Origin: Amoebophrya sp. A120
Taxonomy: Eukaryota; Sar; Dinophyceae; Syndiniales; Amoebophryaceae
DNA: 64,000 bases
Direction: 5' to 3'
NCBI GenBank assembly: GCA_905178155.1
Contig: CAJINV010000001.1
Coordinates: 5,119,994-5,183,993 of the forward strand
The notes beneath the pieces are model-generated. The model saw only the letters and a program-made list of their open reading frames with translations. It searched no databases and had not been told where the DNA came from. Shown one piece after another: positions 1 to 12,700 of this stretch. The position numbers and the translations under genes are program-made. Numbering within the stretch: the first letter of the stretch is position 1; each line of letters opens with the position of its first letter.

Positions 1-125
1 TGCGTGCGCGCGCGCGTGCGCGCAAAAACGCAGCTCCGCGCGCGCGCGCGCACGCGCAAACGCGCCAAAAAGCGCGCGCGCGCGCGCAAAAACACGCAAA
101 ACGCGCGCGCGCGCGCGCACGCACA
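1..125. repeat. Alternating CG/CA simple sequence
   Basis: The first 125 bases are almost entirely alternating purine-pyrimidine dinucleotides (CG, CA, TG) broken by short A runs. Such sequence can adopt left-handed Z-DNA. It lies downstream of the leftmost minus-strand gene. An open frame crosses it, but its arginine/alanine-rich product is a composition artefact. Confidence 0.8.
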
Positions 126-747
126 CCTCACAGCTTTACATGTTGCTTTCTGCTGGATCTTTGCTGCTAGCTCCCTAGATTATGGAGCTGCGGATTCATT
201 TGATTGACGAGAGGTGAAGATGAGTGGTTTTATCTAAATTATCAACTCAAAATAGCTTGATGTGCCTTATTCCTTCAGTTTATTTTTTGGTTTGGGTTGA
301 AAATCATTGAAGATTCAAAATGTCTGATAGTGATAGAATCTTCAATGAAACAGAATACATAGCGGCAGAAACGCTTTCCTCTGGGAGTTGTGATGATATT
401 CTTGTTTTCGTTCATTTCCAATTAGTGATTGGTGAAAGTCGTGCCGAAAAAATGCGACAAAACTAAAAATCGAAGAATCTTCGAAAGGCAGCGAAGTGCT
501 AGATGTAGATAGTGCATTTGTAAAATTCGTTTGAAAAGAAGCTCGAAAAAATTTGTTTATCAAAACCAGTCTGTATTTCATTATCATTTCCAGTTTTCCA
601 TGTTCTTTTCTATTGCAGTAAACATCATACACTGAATTTTCAATTTTGAACTAAGAGAACAAGCACTTCATTAGAAGTAGAAAGATGTAGAACGAAAAAA
701 CAAGTTCACAAAAAAAAATCTCTCTCGGCGGCAAAAATTCTATAAAT
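126..747. other. Gene-free stretch
   Basis: AT-rich sequence downstream of the 748-1206 gene. Short open frames on both strands have no recognisable protein character. I see no element or structured repeat here. Confidence 0.5.
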
Positions 748-1206
748 TCATTTACTCTCCTGGTCCTTATCGCCACCCTCGTTCTCCGCCGTCAAGGCCA
801 TCGCGTCCAGCTCAAACTTCCTCCCTTCGGCCATGCACTGCAGCTTCTGCTCGCAGAAGAGCAGACTTTTCTTCTTCCCGTCGTCGAGCTTACGGTGTTT
901 TTTGATCGACTCCACGGCACTTTGCACGACCTTTAGTGCGTCCGGCACAAACGGGAGGGTGTGGTCCAACAGTTTCTTTTCCACGAAACCGTCGTAAAAC
1001 ACCGCCAAAGTCTTGTCGTCCAGCAATTTGTGAAGCGCATGCGAAAAGTGGATCAGCGTGCCCGCGGTCTCCGTTTGCAGCAAAGCACCGGAATTGGTTG
1101 TGTTAGGCTTGTTGCTTCGTTTCTTCTGCTGCGGTTCTTCCGCGCAGGGGAAATCACGACCTTGCTCCACGACCTGATAGCAAGCGTGTTTTTCAATTTG
1201 GCTCAT
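748..1206 (-). CDS. Unknown 152-residue protein
   Basis: Single-exon frame from an ATG at 1206 to a stop at 748. I do not recognise the family. The N-terminal 50 residues are polar with a lysine/arginine patch (QQKKRSNK). From about residue 50 the composition suggests amphipathic helices, and the C-terminus is acidic (ENEGGDKDQESK). No signal peptide or membrane segment is visible. It lies about 95 bases downstream of the end of the large condensin-like gene, in the same direction, which fits a tightly packed one-way array. The overlapping plus-strand frame has an unnatural composition and is treated as a shadow. Confidence 0.5.
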   Translation of the reverse strand: MSQIEKHACYQVVEQGRDFPCAEEPQQKKRSNKPNTTNSGALLQTETAGTLIHFSHALHKLLDDKTLAVFYDGFVEKKLLDHTLPFVPDALKVVQSAVESIKKHRKLDDGKKKSLLFCEQKLQCMAEGRKFELDAMALTAENEGGDKDQESK

Positions 1207-1300
1207 GATTTCGTAGATACGTTGAATTTGGATCTATGCCCATTTTCAGTTTGAAGTGGCTCGAGGGTCCTGCTGAAAAGTGAAGATATGATTTGTGTAC

Positions 1301-4300
1301 TCAAAGAGTAAGTAGTACGTTAACGTTTTTCTTCTTGGGTCGTCCTCGGGTCTTTTTCCCTACCGCCTCAACGGTCGCCACCAATTCCTTCTCCTTGCCC
1401 TCTCTGACCTCCTCGTTTGTTCCAGCCGACGGAAACACCGCCTCCGTGCCACAAGCGTGAGTAAGAGCAGTATTCGCCTTTTCCTCCTCCGCATCACCAC
1501 CGCCATGCTCACCACCAACAGCAGCTTCGTCCTCGTCCCTCACCGCTCGACCATTCGACGTTTGGATGACCTCCAAGCCGGCAGCCCGCTGCAAAAGGTT
1601 CGCCACCAGTCCCTGCCTTTTGTTCATCGGGATATGCTGCGCTACCAAACTGGACAAAAACTTCACCTTCTCAACGCTTTTATCATTCTCCCCCTGGAAG
1701 TGCAAGCGGGTCACCACTTCCGGAAAGGCGACGTGCATCTTCTGCTTTTTGTCCGCACAGGTGCAGAGATCCGACAAGATGCCGCGGGAGTCCTTGGAGT
1801 AGAGTTCCAGCATTTCACCAATCAGCTGCGGGCAGGCTTTCAAAAAGTCCTTCATCAAAAGCTGCTTCAGCAACTGCAAAATCGCGGACTGGCTGTGCTC
1901 CTTCTTGTTGTTCTCAGCATTGTTCTTCGCAATAGTTGTCCTCGTTGTGCGCAAGCTGCGCAGCATCTCGATGTACACATCCCGGACCGGCTGCGTGATT
2001 TGCGCGTTCCTGAGCGTTAGGTCGGCCAAGCCTGCGCAGAGAATCTCCCCGAGGATCGGATCTTGATCGAGGAGCCGTCCTTCCCCTTGGGCGTCCCGAG
2101 TGGTAGTTGTCAACATCCTACTCCTGTTGTTGGACGAAGATGAATTGGCTTGGTGCTTCTGTGCCGGTGCGCTCCAGTTGAACATGGCTCCAATATCAAC
2201 GGCCTTGCCGCCCGCTGCCGTTCTCTTCGCTTTCTGCTTGTTCGGTCCGCCCGCTCCTGCGACCAGGAGCTTTTTGAAAGCCGGCAAGTCGCCCATAATC
2301 GCGTAGACAACGGTGTAGAGTTTGCTCCGCGCCAGATCCGGGGAAACGAGAAAGACTTTCAGTAGGGCAAGCAACGCGGATCGACGAAGCCGCCGAATAT
2401 GGTTTTGTTCAACAAGAACCTCCTCCTCCGCGCCGGTTTTATTTTTCTCGCCGGTGTTCTGCTCGAGACCGAAAAGCCCGGTAGAAAAGCGGGTAGTTGT
2501 CGTGTTGCCTGCGGGCTGCTGATCCACCAAATCCGCACCGTCCGCAAAAAAACACTGTTCCACAGCGGGGACCATAATCGCCAGTAGATTCTTCGATCGC
2601 TTTTCGTAGTTTACAAGCGCATTCTCAGAGAGCTGCAATGGCAACTTGTCTGCAGCAGTACTATCCTTGGCAGTGGATTTGAAAAGTTGCTCCGGTAGAT
2701 CATGATGATCATTTTTACTCGTGGCCACTATCTTCGCATTTTCCAGCTGAACCTTGTCAGCGGCCTTCTGCAGTTGTTCGTGTTCCTTGGTCACTGTTTC
2801 TTGCTGCTGCACTAGCATGTCAATCACCGACTTCATGCGCGCAGAAACATGACCGACCACGAAGCACAGGAGCTCCGCACCGGGGACAGTATGTGTGGCG
2901 TGGTGCTCGCCTTCGGTCATGGCGAGGAACCAGGCGCTCCACACGACCTCGGGACAAAGGTAGCGCCAAGGCTGCTGCGTCTCGACGTCTGTCCCCTCTA
3001 CGCTGGTGTTGGAACAGCCCGAGGATGAGAAGTACTCGATGGAAAATTTGGCTTGTACACGGTTGTTCGCAGATGGCCTTACTGAACTCCGTCTGACGGG
3101 GTCGGAAGAGAACGCATCAGAAATGTTGGCCTCCTTCGATGACCATGAAGTAGGTGGCTGCTTCCGCACGATGGTAACTGGCACTACGTCGACCTTGTTC
3201 GCAGCGCTCGCCTCGACGAAATGCGTCTTCAATCTCTTGGGTTTCGGAGACAAGTAAGCGGCTTCTCGTTGACTTTGTTCCGGCGGTACAACCATTTTCT
3301 TCGAACTTTTTGTTCGTCCAACATCCTTCGTTTTATTTTTACTCGCACCAGTATCCGACGGTGCTGCAGCAGCCGGCGCACTGGAAGTTGTAGATGCGCC
3401 GAGAAGAGACCACGGCGACAACGCACCAGTTTTCTGTTGTTCTCGTCGTCCCGTTTCCGCTTGCATTAAGATGTTCATTTCGACGGGAAAAGCCAGTCCA
3501 AATGCAAAAGACAAATCCACAAGCTCCTGCGCACACTGGAGACGGTTTCCGGTGGTTGGATGTCGTTCTTCCTCGAGAAGACTTCCACCCGCCGAGACAG
3601 CGGTGGTCTGCGTCATCGTTAGCCTCGCAAACAATGGCATGAGCTTTTCCTCAAAACCCGACCAGAGTCGAACGAGGCGATCCCGAGACTGTATCACCGT
3701 GTTCTCCAGCCTTTTCGCTTTCTCTTCCTTGACCTGTTGCGCGTTACTTGCGGACACCGATCCAAAAACCGGATGAATCGCTGGCGGCAGCATCAGGCGC
3801 CGTCGCTTGGCGTTTGCGTCTTGGTCGTTGTTCACTGGTGTAGCTCTTGAAGCCGTAGCTTTTTTCCCACGGCCCTTCGCGCCTTTCTTGTTTCCACCTA
3901 CTTGTACAGCGAGATTGCTGGTCGTATCTTCGACCTGCTGCATGCCATTAGCATTCTTGTCGCCTTGGTTCTTATTTCCCTCGGTCTTCATCGCGGCCAG
4001 CTGTTCGACGGCGTCTTTCATTTCCGCAAGCACTCTCTTCACGACGGCTTTTGCCGCAGCAGCGCACAAACCCAGCTGGTCAACGGAGATGGGGAGATCA
4101 GACCGCGTGGCGAGCTGGTTGCTGACCCACAACACCTGCCGCGTCATCTCCTCGCTGGCGCCGACACCGGCAAGGATTACGTGAATCTTTTTGAGAAAAA
4201 TACCGGGTTTGGCAGCTGCAGAAGACCCCCTGCTCATTGCGCCGCCGTCCTTGACATTAGCACTACTGGTCGACATGAAAGAAAACACTTCCTTCGCGAA

Positions 4301-7300
4301 CTTGTGCAGCAGCTGCCGGTCCTTCATGCGATTGACTTGCGCGACCAACGCGAGCTCATCCGCCTGGGTCTTCGCGGAATCAAACAAGTCTTGCAATTTT
4401 GCCAGCGAGTCGACTTCCTCGCTGAAGCAGACGCAGGCGGCGTTCCCGATCTCCGTGCGGTCACTCAAGACCAATGCGTACACCTTCAGGGCCAACCGGT
4501 GCAGCAAATTCCTTGCGAAAGAGGAGGAAGACGTTGTTTTCTGCATCTTCTGCACGGTGGAAATCACTTCCAGAACGTCCTGGCTCACGGTGCTCGACAA
4601 CAACAGATCCATGGCCGGAAGAATTTCGGCTTCGAAGAGGTCAGTGAACCGCTTCTGCTTTGCCTTCAACGTTCGTTGTTCCACCGCAGCTACAGGTGTA
4701 CTACTAGTGCTAGTTGTTGTACTTGCTTTTCCTTTTGTTGCGCCTTCTACTTCTTCTTTTTTGGCCATAACATTCGCCATCTCCTCATCTGCCGATGAAG
4801 TGTTCTTCTTTGACATGTCTTTGGCTGGCTCCTTGCGCTTTTTATTTTCTGGATTGTCGTCGGCCAAAAGGTCGTCTTCCTCATCCACGACGCTGGAGGA
4901 AACGGACTTATTCCCCTCGTCGCTATGGTCGACAGAACCAGAAGGATTTTGAACCCCAGCATGATTTTCTGTCTTCGCTTCCCGTTCCCGTTCCAGCAAC
5001 GCAGTAAACGGCTCCTGCTCGATCAGAACACAGCACAGCTTCAAAGCCTGCCTCCGGATGATGCACGTCACGTCGCGCAACCGTTTCGCAGCTTCTTCCG
5101 CAATCGCGAGGTGGAAGGTGGCCGCGGGATAGCGATCGCTGCTGTCAACATCATCAACCGAAGATGTTTTTGCTTCTATGTCATCTTTCACGACTTGTTG
5201 AACAGCGAAAGGATCTTCCACGCCCCTCCCCGCAGCACTCTGAATCATCTCACCCAGGAGCTTCAGCGCACGGCTCCGGACGTAGGACACCTTGTCCGCG
5301 CAGTGCAGCAGGAGAGTCGCTTGGATTTGCTTATTTCTGCGGGCAATTGTCAAAGACGATGTGCTTGAGGCTGCGGAAAGTAAAACATCCTGGCTCCTGT
5401 TCTTGTCCAGTACGGTCTTCATGGGAGAAGATTCTTTGGATGCGGGGATTGTACCATTCTCCAGGACGGCGCTCTCTTTCGTGCCCATGCTGGACGACGA
5501 GCTGTTCAACATGATCGTCGTGCTTGTCTCTGTACCCGATCCAGTAGAACCGAGGGAATTCGAAACAATCGCAGTCAAAATGTCCTGCCGCACCTGGTAA
5601 TCGGGGCAGACGCCAAGAAACGTCAAGATTTCGTCGAAGTTCTGCTCGAACATGGCATTTTGCTCCTCGGCGAACAAGGGAAAAAAACCACCTGACAATG
5701 GTTATTCCAAATTGATCTATCAGCATTGCAGCTCGACGCACAGAAACACAAATTGTGGTACGAAAAAAGCATGATCCTCTGTCATCCTGCTATCAGCTTC
5801 ACCTTCAGCGCGGAACAATACTAAATTATTGCGTAGAAGACTACACGTGGTCACAACCTTTGTACCTGCTAAGCTGCGAAACGTGGTTTGCGCGTTCTTT
5901 GCGACTTTGAGCGTTGTTGCGATGTCCACCACCTGTTGCTCACCAGGACCAGCAGCACCGCTGCTCCCAGACAAAGTTCCTGCTGTTGCGCGGTGTTTCT
6001 GCATCTGATTGCGGGCCTCCTCCAGCAGGAACCGGACCACCGGCACATCACGGAAGGAGGTCGACGTGCTGTTCTCCATCGAGGAAAATTCCTGGTGCCA
6101 GGTCCGCAGCTGACGCAACAGCAGTCTCCAGTACCGCTCGCGAACGGAGTGCTTCAACGTGAACATCTCGCCAAGCCGGTTCGCCAGCAACATCCATTTC
6201 GTGACCAAATACGTCACGATTTCGGGAGCTTGTTGTGCTGCTTGTTGTCGTGGTCGTCCGCTGCCCTTAGGAGCAGTGACAGAAGAAGTTGACGCCACGT
6301 TATTGTTTTCCTCTTGTTGTAAATTGTCTTCGTCGTCCTCCGCAGCCTCATTCATTTTCTTGACTGATTTTGGTGCCGTAGCGATCAACGCGCACCACAA
6401 CTCGTCTAAAATCGTCTGGTTGTGGTCTTCAGATAAGAAATTCAACATCTTCCCGGAATTTCTTGTCTTGTCTTGTTGTTCAAACTGCGCCAGAGCAGAA
6501 GCGGGGTCGGAAAACAGCCCGAAAGTCGCCTCCCTCGCGTACGTGAACAGTGCCACCGAGGTAAGCGGAAGCCCGGCGCGCCCTGCGCGGGACGGGTAGG
6601 ACATTATCCAGTTTAATACGACCGCCAAAGTCTTGGCCGCAATGACGGAAAGCAAAGGACCGGAAGGGTGGAAATTCTCATTTTTTTCATTCGCGGCCGA
6701 GGTTGTAGCTGTAGCTCCACCGTCGGATACAAACGACTCGTTCAGTGCGCTGAAATCATCATCGTCGTCGTGCAGCACTAGCGGGTTTTTGCGCTTGTTC
6801 GAGTTCTTTTTCGGCGCTGCGTGCTTCTTATTCTTGCTGCCGCTCGAGGTTTTCTTCGAGCCGGAGTGTGTTTTTGTGGTTTTCATTTGGTCTTGTTCAG
6901 CCAGATGCTGGTGGCGACCACCATAGTTGGCGCTAGCGCTAGAAGACGCTTCTCCGTCCGCACGACAAGGGATTTGCATGAGCAAGCCGAGGAGAAAAAC
7001 CAGCGGCTGCAGATCCGGAAAAGTGGTCGTGGTCTGCAGCGGGTCCAGAATCGTGTGCGACACGATATGCCCCGCTCAAACGTTACAATCTCAAACGTTA
7101 CAATAGAATCTGAGATTTGTCTTGCATGATCAACATGACAGACTCGGACAGCATTCCACTTTCTGCAATACAAATTTCGCCAGATTGTAGTGCGGATTGG
7201 GACTCCAGAACTTGTCATGCGCAATCCTGTGGGAGTAGAGTAGATCATGCACTTCTTGCAACACAAATTCCAGATTCTATTGTAACGTTTGAGATTGTAA

Positions 7301-8280
7301 CACCTGAGCAGGTTATACACGAAATCAGAGTCGAAAACCACGGCGAGCTTCTGACGGTCCCGGAAGGAGAGCAAGTCGTTGTCTTTTGTCGTGCCTGCCG
7401 CAGGAGCAGCGTCCTCGTCAAACGAACTCTGCTCATCGGTCGATTGTAACTCTTGTTCCATTGCGGACACACTGGTAGCGTCGTTTTTGTCGACAGCACT
7501 GGAAGTATCGCTCAAAAATCGATGGTTGCCTTTATTGTTCTTTTTCGCCAGTAAAAATGACCCGCCACCAGCTGCTAGCTTCAATTCGTGATCCTTCTTG
7601 CTGAGAAGAGCAGGAACTGCTTTTGCGATGGTTTTGTACACGAGAAGAAACGTGTCCTTGTTCCATTTTATCATGTCAGTGTTCGACGGTGCTGCTGCAT
7701 TTTTACCGTTCTTCTTCAGCTGCATTGCTTCTTCCCTATTGTTCAACCCGACAGCTGCTCCACCGACCATCCACTCGACCGCAGAGCTTTTCAGGTCCTC
7801 CGCTGCAAACGCAGAGAGGACACCAGATGACGACCCGGAAGCTGTGGCGCTCTGTAGTTCATCCTCGCCGAAGGACGAGAGGGTGCTTACGTCGAGGTCG
7901 CCTGGCGCCGAGGCGAGGAAGTCGTCGAGCTCGTCCCTGAACTCCGCGAGTTTCTGCGGCTTCAGTGGCATTTCGAACACCGGTTGCACCGACCGCGGAG
8001 CCAGCTGTTTTTTCGCCACAGGAGCTACGGCAGACGAGGCGGTGGTGGTGGTGGATCTATTCATCTGGAAGGACCGAGAAATAGACGAAGAGGCGTGTTG
8101 TTGCTTTTGTCCGTTATTTTTCGAAGAGGGCATCGACATCTTCATCATTTTCCCCACCACGGGAGGACGACCTTGTTGCAACTTGTTGTAGTTGTTCCCG
8201 GTCTTGGTATTCGTCTTCTCCGAGGCTGCGGGTTTTTTTACCGCCGGAGCCGGCCGGCTCGGGTTGGGTCGTCTCGGCAT
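1301..8280 (-). CDS. Condensin-like HEAT subunit (CAP-D2 type), 2182 residues
   Basis: Non-SMC condensin subunits scaffold the SMC2-SMC4 ring during chromosome compaction. Three exons: 8280-7318, 7060-5866, 5691-1301, together 6549 nt = 2183 codons. Intron 1 is an introner (7066-7317); removing it plus one 5-bp repeat keeps the frame (D-F-V joined to S-H-T). Intron 2 is GT-AG (CAG/GTACAA to CAG/GTGG). The protein is rich in paired helices typical of HEAT repeats. Two regions resemble Cnd1/CAP-D2: a segment with RLRDVTCIIRRQALKL and PFTALLERE, and a C-terminal block with IRRLRRSALLALLKVFL, then FLKACPQLIGEMLELYSK. Long Ser/Lys/Glu-rich linkers make it much longer than the usual 1400-1500 residues. 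The C-terminus has an AT-hook-like KKTRGRPKKK. It could instead be CAP-D3 or another HEAT scaffold; the CAP-D2 call rests on motif memory only. Confidence 0.55.
7066..7317. mobile_element. Introner, type F (252 bp)
   Basis: Ends are TAT...ATA with imperfect TIRs of about 45 bp containing GTTACAATCTCAAACGTTAC. The target duplication is CACGA at 7061-7065 and 7318-7322. It sits in the condensin-like gene. Internal GCATGATCAACATGACAG and CTTGTCATGC motifs match those of the other types. Element plus one repeat is 257 bp, so only precise removal restores the frame. Confidence 0.9.
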
Positions 8281-8286
8281 GCTCAA

Positions 8287-9381
8287 AGACGGCTCTTTAT
8301 TTTTACTTTTAGGTAGAAGATATTTGTCGTTCGAAAGCTGTTAGATGGTCGAGTCGATGTGACAGTTCAGGCTCATCTGTAGTCTGCGCGCTGTGGCCTT
8401 CGATTTTGAATTTTGATGCTGCTTCTAGTAAATAAAGAACTTGCGTGTTCGTCTATTCGGTTTTTTTTTGTTGAACAACCTGGGTTCAATTTGAGGTTTG
8501 TTGTTAGTTTTCGCTTTGTTTAGTCTTTGAGCGACGAATGGAAGTAAAAACGTGTTGTCAGTTTTGCAAACAAAATCAAAATCCGCTCGAGTTGCAGCTT
8601 TGCGTTAAAGGCAGTTGGGTATGCGACTTCATCTCACAACGAAAGAAAAAGTGACCTTCAACACTCTTCAGCAAATTTGGCCCCTCGTCATGTTGCGGCT
8701 TTTGCAACGAAAACGCTCTACGTCTCTCGCCGCCTCCAAAAAAAATGATCCGAAAAACAGTGCAAATAAAAGAAACCGAGGAAACGCAGACACAGCGACA
8801 AATCATACCTGCGTGGACGAATAGGCTTCATGGTTGAAGCAAACAACGCCGACCTCACCCGTCGGGTCAGACGAGGCCCGATGCCCGGGCTGTCGCGGTT
8901 GTGGTTGATGTTTTTATGCTTTTCTAAAAACAAGCGACATTCTCAACCTTTGCCTAGATTTTTGCAGAAGTCAGCAGAGAGAGTACTATCGTAGGCAACC
9001 AAGACCAGGCCGTAAGCGATTTGCATTTGATCTATGTAGAGGCCTAAACGTGAGTGATCAAACTCATAAGGTTAGAAAGAGTTAGTACTTGAAACAAGTT
9101 CGTCACTACTTATAAACAACTTCATGTAGATAGATTTATCTAAGAAAAAGATGCCAATTCATCGACATAAAATACTTGTACATTTTGGTTTTCCGAAATT
9201 CGACCGGATTGTTCAAAACAAGCTATTCTTTTTCCCTCCTCGTTCAAGCCGATATCTTATGGTGTACTCGTTGTTGACCAAAATCTATGATTTTGTTCTC
9301 CTTTTGCATCATACAGAAGATTGTTATTTGATCGAAACCTCGATGTCGTTAACGTTATGTGCTGTTGTCAATATAACATAA
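8287..9381. other. Gene-free stretch upstream of the condensin-like gene
   Basis: About 1.1 kb between the condensin-like start and the retrotransposon. It should hold the condensin-like promoter and 5' UTR, but I see no clear motif. Open frames at 8576-8933 are short and low in complexity. Confidence 0.4.
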
Positions 9382-9395
9382 AGTTGCATTTTTAT
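9382..9395. repeat. Target-site duplication, left copy
   Basis: AGTTGCATTTTTAT, identical to 17049-17062. It abuts the T-rich (minus-strand A-rich) tail of the retrotransposon, as expected for target-primed insertion of a minus-strand LINE. Confidence 0.75.
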
Positions 9396-9766
9396 TTTTT
9401 ATTTATTTGATCCACTCTTGTTTCAAACAGACGTGGCGCTCGCTCTTTGATCCTGCTGTTCTTGCAGCGACCCACTGAACAACGAGGTTGTGGAAGCACA
9501 GTGAAACGAAACCCACCTACGCAACACGACATCTAGACGCGAGGCTGGAGGAGAACATCGCGCTGGAGGGTGTGACCATGGCGGGCCGGCTCTTGCGCTG
9601 GTTCCTTATAGTTTCATCAATCAGAGGGCGCACTCCTGGTGCGCAGCACAGAATGATTATACTACGGTGTGTAGGGAGACGCTGCCTGAGCGGCTCCACG
9701 TGCGACTGGCACCAGGCCAGAAGTAGTGACGGCTGTACGTTCAAGGTGGCAAAATGCCCTTCGTGC

Positions 9767-12700
9767 TCAAAAATTGCCCCTGTGCTGGGGCGGCGGTGGC
9801 CCGGCTGCGTCGCCGCCGCCGGCGGCACGGCGCCGCTCGTCTTGGTGTGCGCGCGTTTCGTATGTGACGTAGGAGAACAGGCGCGCCAGGCGCTGCGGGT
9901 CCGATAGCCCGCCAAGGTCCCCGACTACGTAACACTCTAGGAAGTGGGCCGGCGTGTCCGCAACGGCGTCGCACTTGGGACACATACGGCCGAGAAGCCC
10001 GGCCGGGGTGAGTTGCTTGAAGCGGGTGGCGCCTAGTAGGCTTGCCGCAGTTACTTGAACCTCACGACTTTCGCCCTGCGCGCTGAGTTCTTTGTACAGT
10101 TTCTTGCAGGCCGGGCGGTCCGGGAGGAAGACACTGCAGAGGCTGCCACTGACGGACGGGGCCGCCCGCTTCAGCGACTGCATGGTGTCCGCTTCTTGCC
10201 TGTCTAGTTCCGCCTTGACTAGTCCTTTCATGTCGTCCAGGGTCGGTGCCTGTGGCCACTCAGCTGGCGCGGGACCGAGGGCGGCGGCGTGGTCGGCCAA
10301 GGTGTCCGCGACTTCGTTGTGGGTGACCCCAGTGTGGCCGTACACATGCTGGATCCTGATGCATTTGTAGAGCCGACTGACCCGCTCCAGGCGGGCCATC
10401 ATCTCGCACTCTGCATCTGTAGCCAGCCCGCCGCACTGCGCAAGCGTTTTAATGCGGGCGAGGACTGACTGTGCGTCGGACAAAAGCAGTAACTCTTGAG
10501 CGGCAGTATCTTCTTCGGCGGCGGCCTGGATGGCGAGGCCGAGCAGATCCATGAGGGCCGTGAACTCCGGGCGGTAGGAGCTTTTGTTCCCACCCCAAGC
10601 TCCGGCAAGCACCCTCGCTTCGCGGCTGCTGTGAAGGTAGGCAGCCGAGGCCCCGCGCCCTGTTGCTGCAAGGTGTGCCCCGTCGCACGCCCCGGTGAAC
10701 TTGTAGCGCGCCGCTAGTTCATCTCTGGTCCCGGCGAGCTCATGCGAGTGCACCCGCAAGTTCTCTAGCCGCCCCACCTGGGGGCGGTAGGTTTGGAGGC
10801 GCTGCACCTGGTGCCGGTTCCAGCCTGCACTCTCTAGGGTCTTGACCGCTTCCATAGCCCAGGGGGGACACTGCGCAGCCGGTGGCGCAAATTGTCGGTC
10901 GGCTTCCTGATCCGATTCCAGCTCAGGGGCGTAGGTATGATACACCCGGCGGGCCGGCTGCTGCTCAGCACTGGGGCTTTGTGCAGTTGAAGCTTGCGCG
11001 GGAGGCAGGGCCACCCAATGTGTCCAGGAGGTGACCGCCGTTGTGTACGGGCAGTCAGGCCGGAGCGCCGCAAGTTCCGTCGGGTCTTGCGCGCGCATTT
11101 CGCGCGGGGGCAACGCCGGCTCATAGACATACCGCAACCCCGGGATCGTCTCTGCAATCCGCTCCCGCAGCGGCGTGGACGAGGCCCGGAGCAGTCTGTC
11201 AACAAAGGAAGCAAGACGCGACGTGTATATGTTAAACACGCTCTGGAGGTTGCTCCCCATGTACAGCGACTCCAGGCGCTGGGTGCGCGACGTCCCCAGC
11301 ACTATTCTGGCTGCTGGGTTGATGATCTTCGTGTTGAGTTTTTGGAGAGCTGCCTGCGAGGCGCAGCTCCCGTAAATCGTCACCCCATACCCCAGGATGT
11401 GCGAGACCAAAAAGAGACTTGTTTGCGACAACGTGGCTACATCAAGTCCCCAGTGGCGGTTTGCCAAGGACCGCAGGATGGAGAGCCTCAGCGTGCACTT
11501 CTTCTCGATGTGGGCCAGATGAGCACACATCGTGAAGCGATGGTCGACCAGGAGCCCCAACACCCGGAGGGAGTTCTTGGTCGGGTATGGGATCGCAGCA
11601 AGCTGTGCCGGTGGCTGCTCCACCGGCGTTGGGTCTTTGCGCACCCTTCCGTAGGTGTCGTGTTGTCGCCGGTACACACCGGTCTTCGGAACGTCGAGCC
11701 ACATGGCCTCCATCTTCGAGGGGGCAAGCCGCAGTCCACGTGCGACAAGCGACGCCGAGAGCGCCTCCTCGAACTGCGCGGCGATAGCCGCACACTCTTC
11801 TGGTGAGTTCCCGTCGATGATGGCCGTGCCGTCATCAGCAAAGAAACGCAACCAAAGTCCCGCCCCGACTTTTGCCGAGACTTCTGACGCCGTACCCGCG
11901 AGAAGTGAGTTCCACGCCCAAGGGGATAAAGCCCCTCCTTGGGGGATTCCAGTGCAAGGCCGGAACCACTGCGACCGCTCCTGCCCCACCTGGGAGCAGA
12001 AGGCACGGTGGCGCAGCCAGCGCCATATGTAGCGCACCAGACCGGCGTCGATTCCCTGCCGGAGTAGTTGATCGACCAGCTTCGTATGTGGGACCGAGTC
12101 GAAGGCCCCGGCTATGTCTGTTTGCACGATGAGGATCGTCCTGCCCTTTTTCGCTAGCCCATCCACGTGGGTCGCCAACTCTTGGAGAAGTATCTCCGTG
12201 CACTTCCCTCGCTGGTAGGCGTGCTGGGACGCGTCTTCCGTTTCCGGAAGACGGCCCAGCACAACCCTCTCCAGCAGTTTCGCCACTGTGGAGATGAGGG
12301 AAATGGGTCTGTAGGAGCCCATCTGTTCTGGCGGTCGTCCGGCTTTGTCTAACCAGATTACCTTGCTGTTGCTGAAAGCGTCCGGAAGACCTTCACTGCG
12401 GAGGACGCGGGTGTAGAGTGCGGCCAATGTGTGCCAGGTCGGGCCTCGCCAGACTTCTAGCGGCAAGTCGTCTAGCCCGGGCGCCTTGCCCTTTCCCAGC
12501 AGCTTGTATGCGGCCTCTACCTCCGTCGCGGTTACCTCGGCCACCGGCGCCGCCATGTCCAGCGCGCTCTGGGTTGCCGGCGAGAGTTGGGACGGGTGGT
12601 CCGCTTGGAACATGTACTTGTCCCTGAGGTGTGCCCCCAGGGCCGCTGCCTTGGCGCGGTCTGTGTTGCACCAACGCCCGTGGCTGTCCTTGATGGCGGA

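Noticed and set aside
4-207. Arginine/alanine-rich plus-strand frame at the left end
   Set aside because: Composition follows directly from the CG dinucleotide repeat.
3902-4952. Long plus-strand frames antisense to the condensin-like gene
   Set aside because: Shadow frames in GC-rich coding sequence; no start context or domain.
7066-7317. Reading through the type F introner as coding, since the first exon's frame stays open across it
   Set aside because: Read-through shifts out of the downstream frame, while excision with one CACGA copy restores it.
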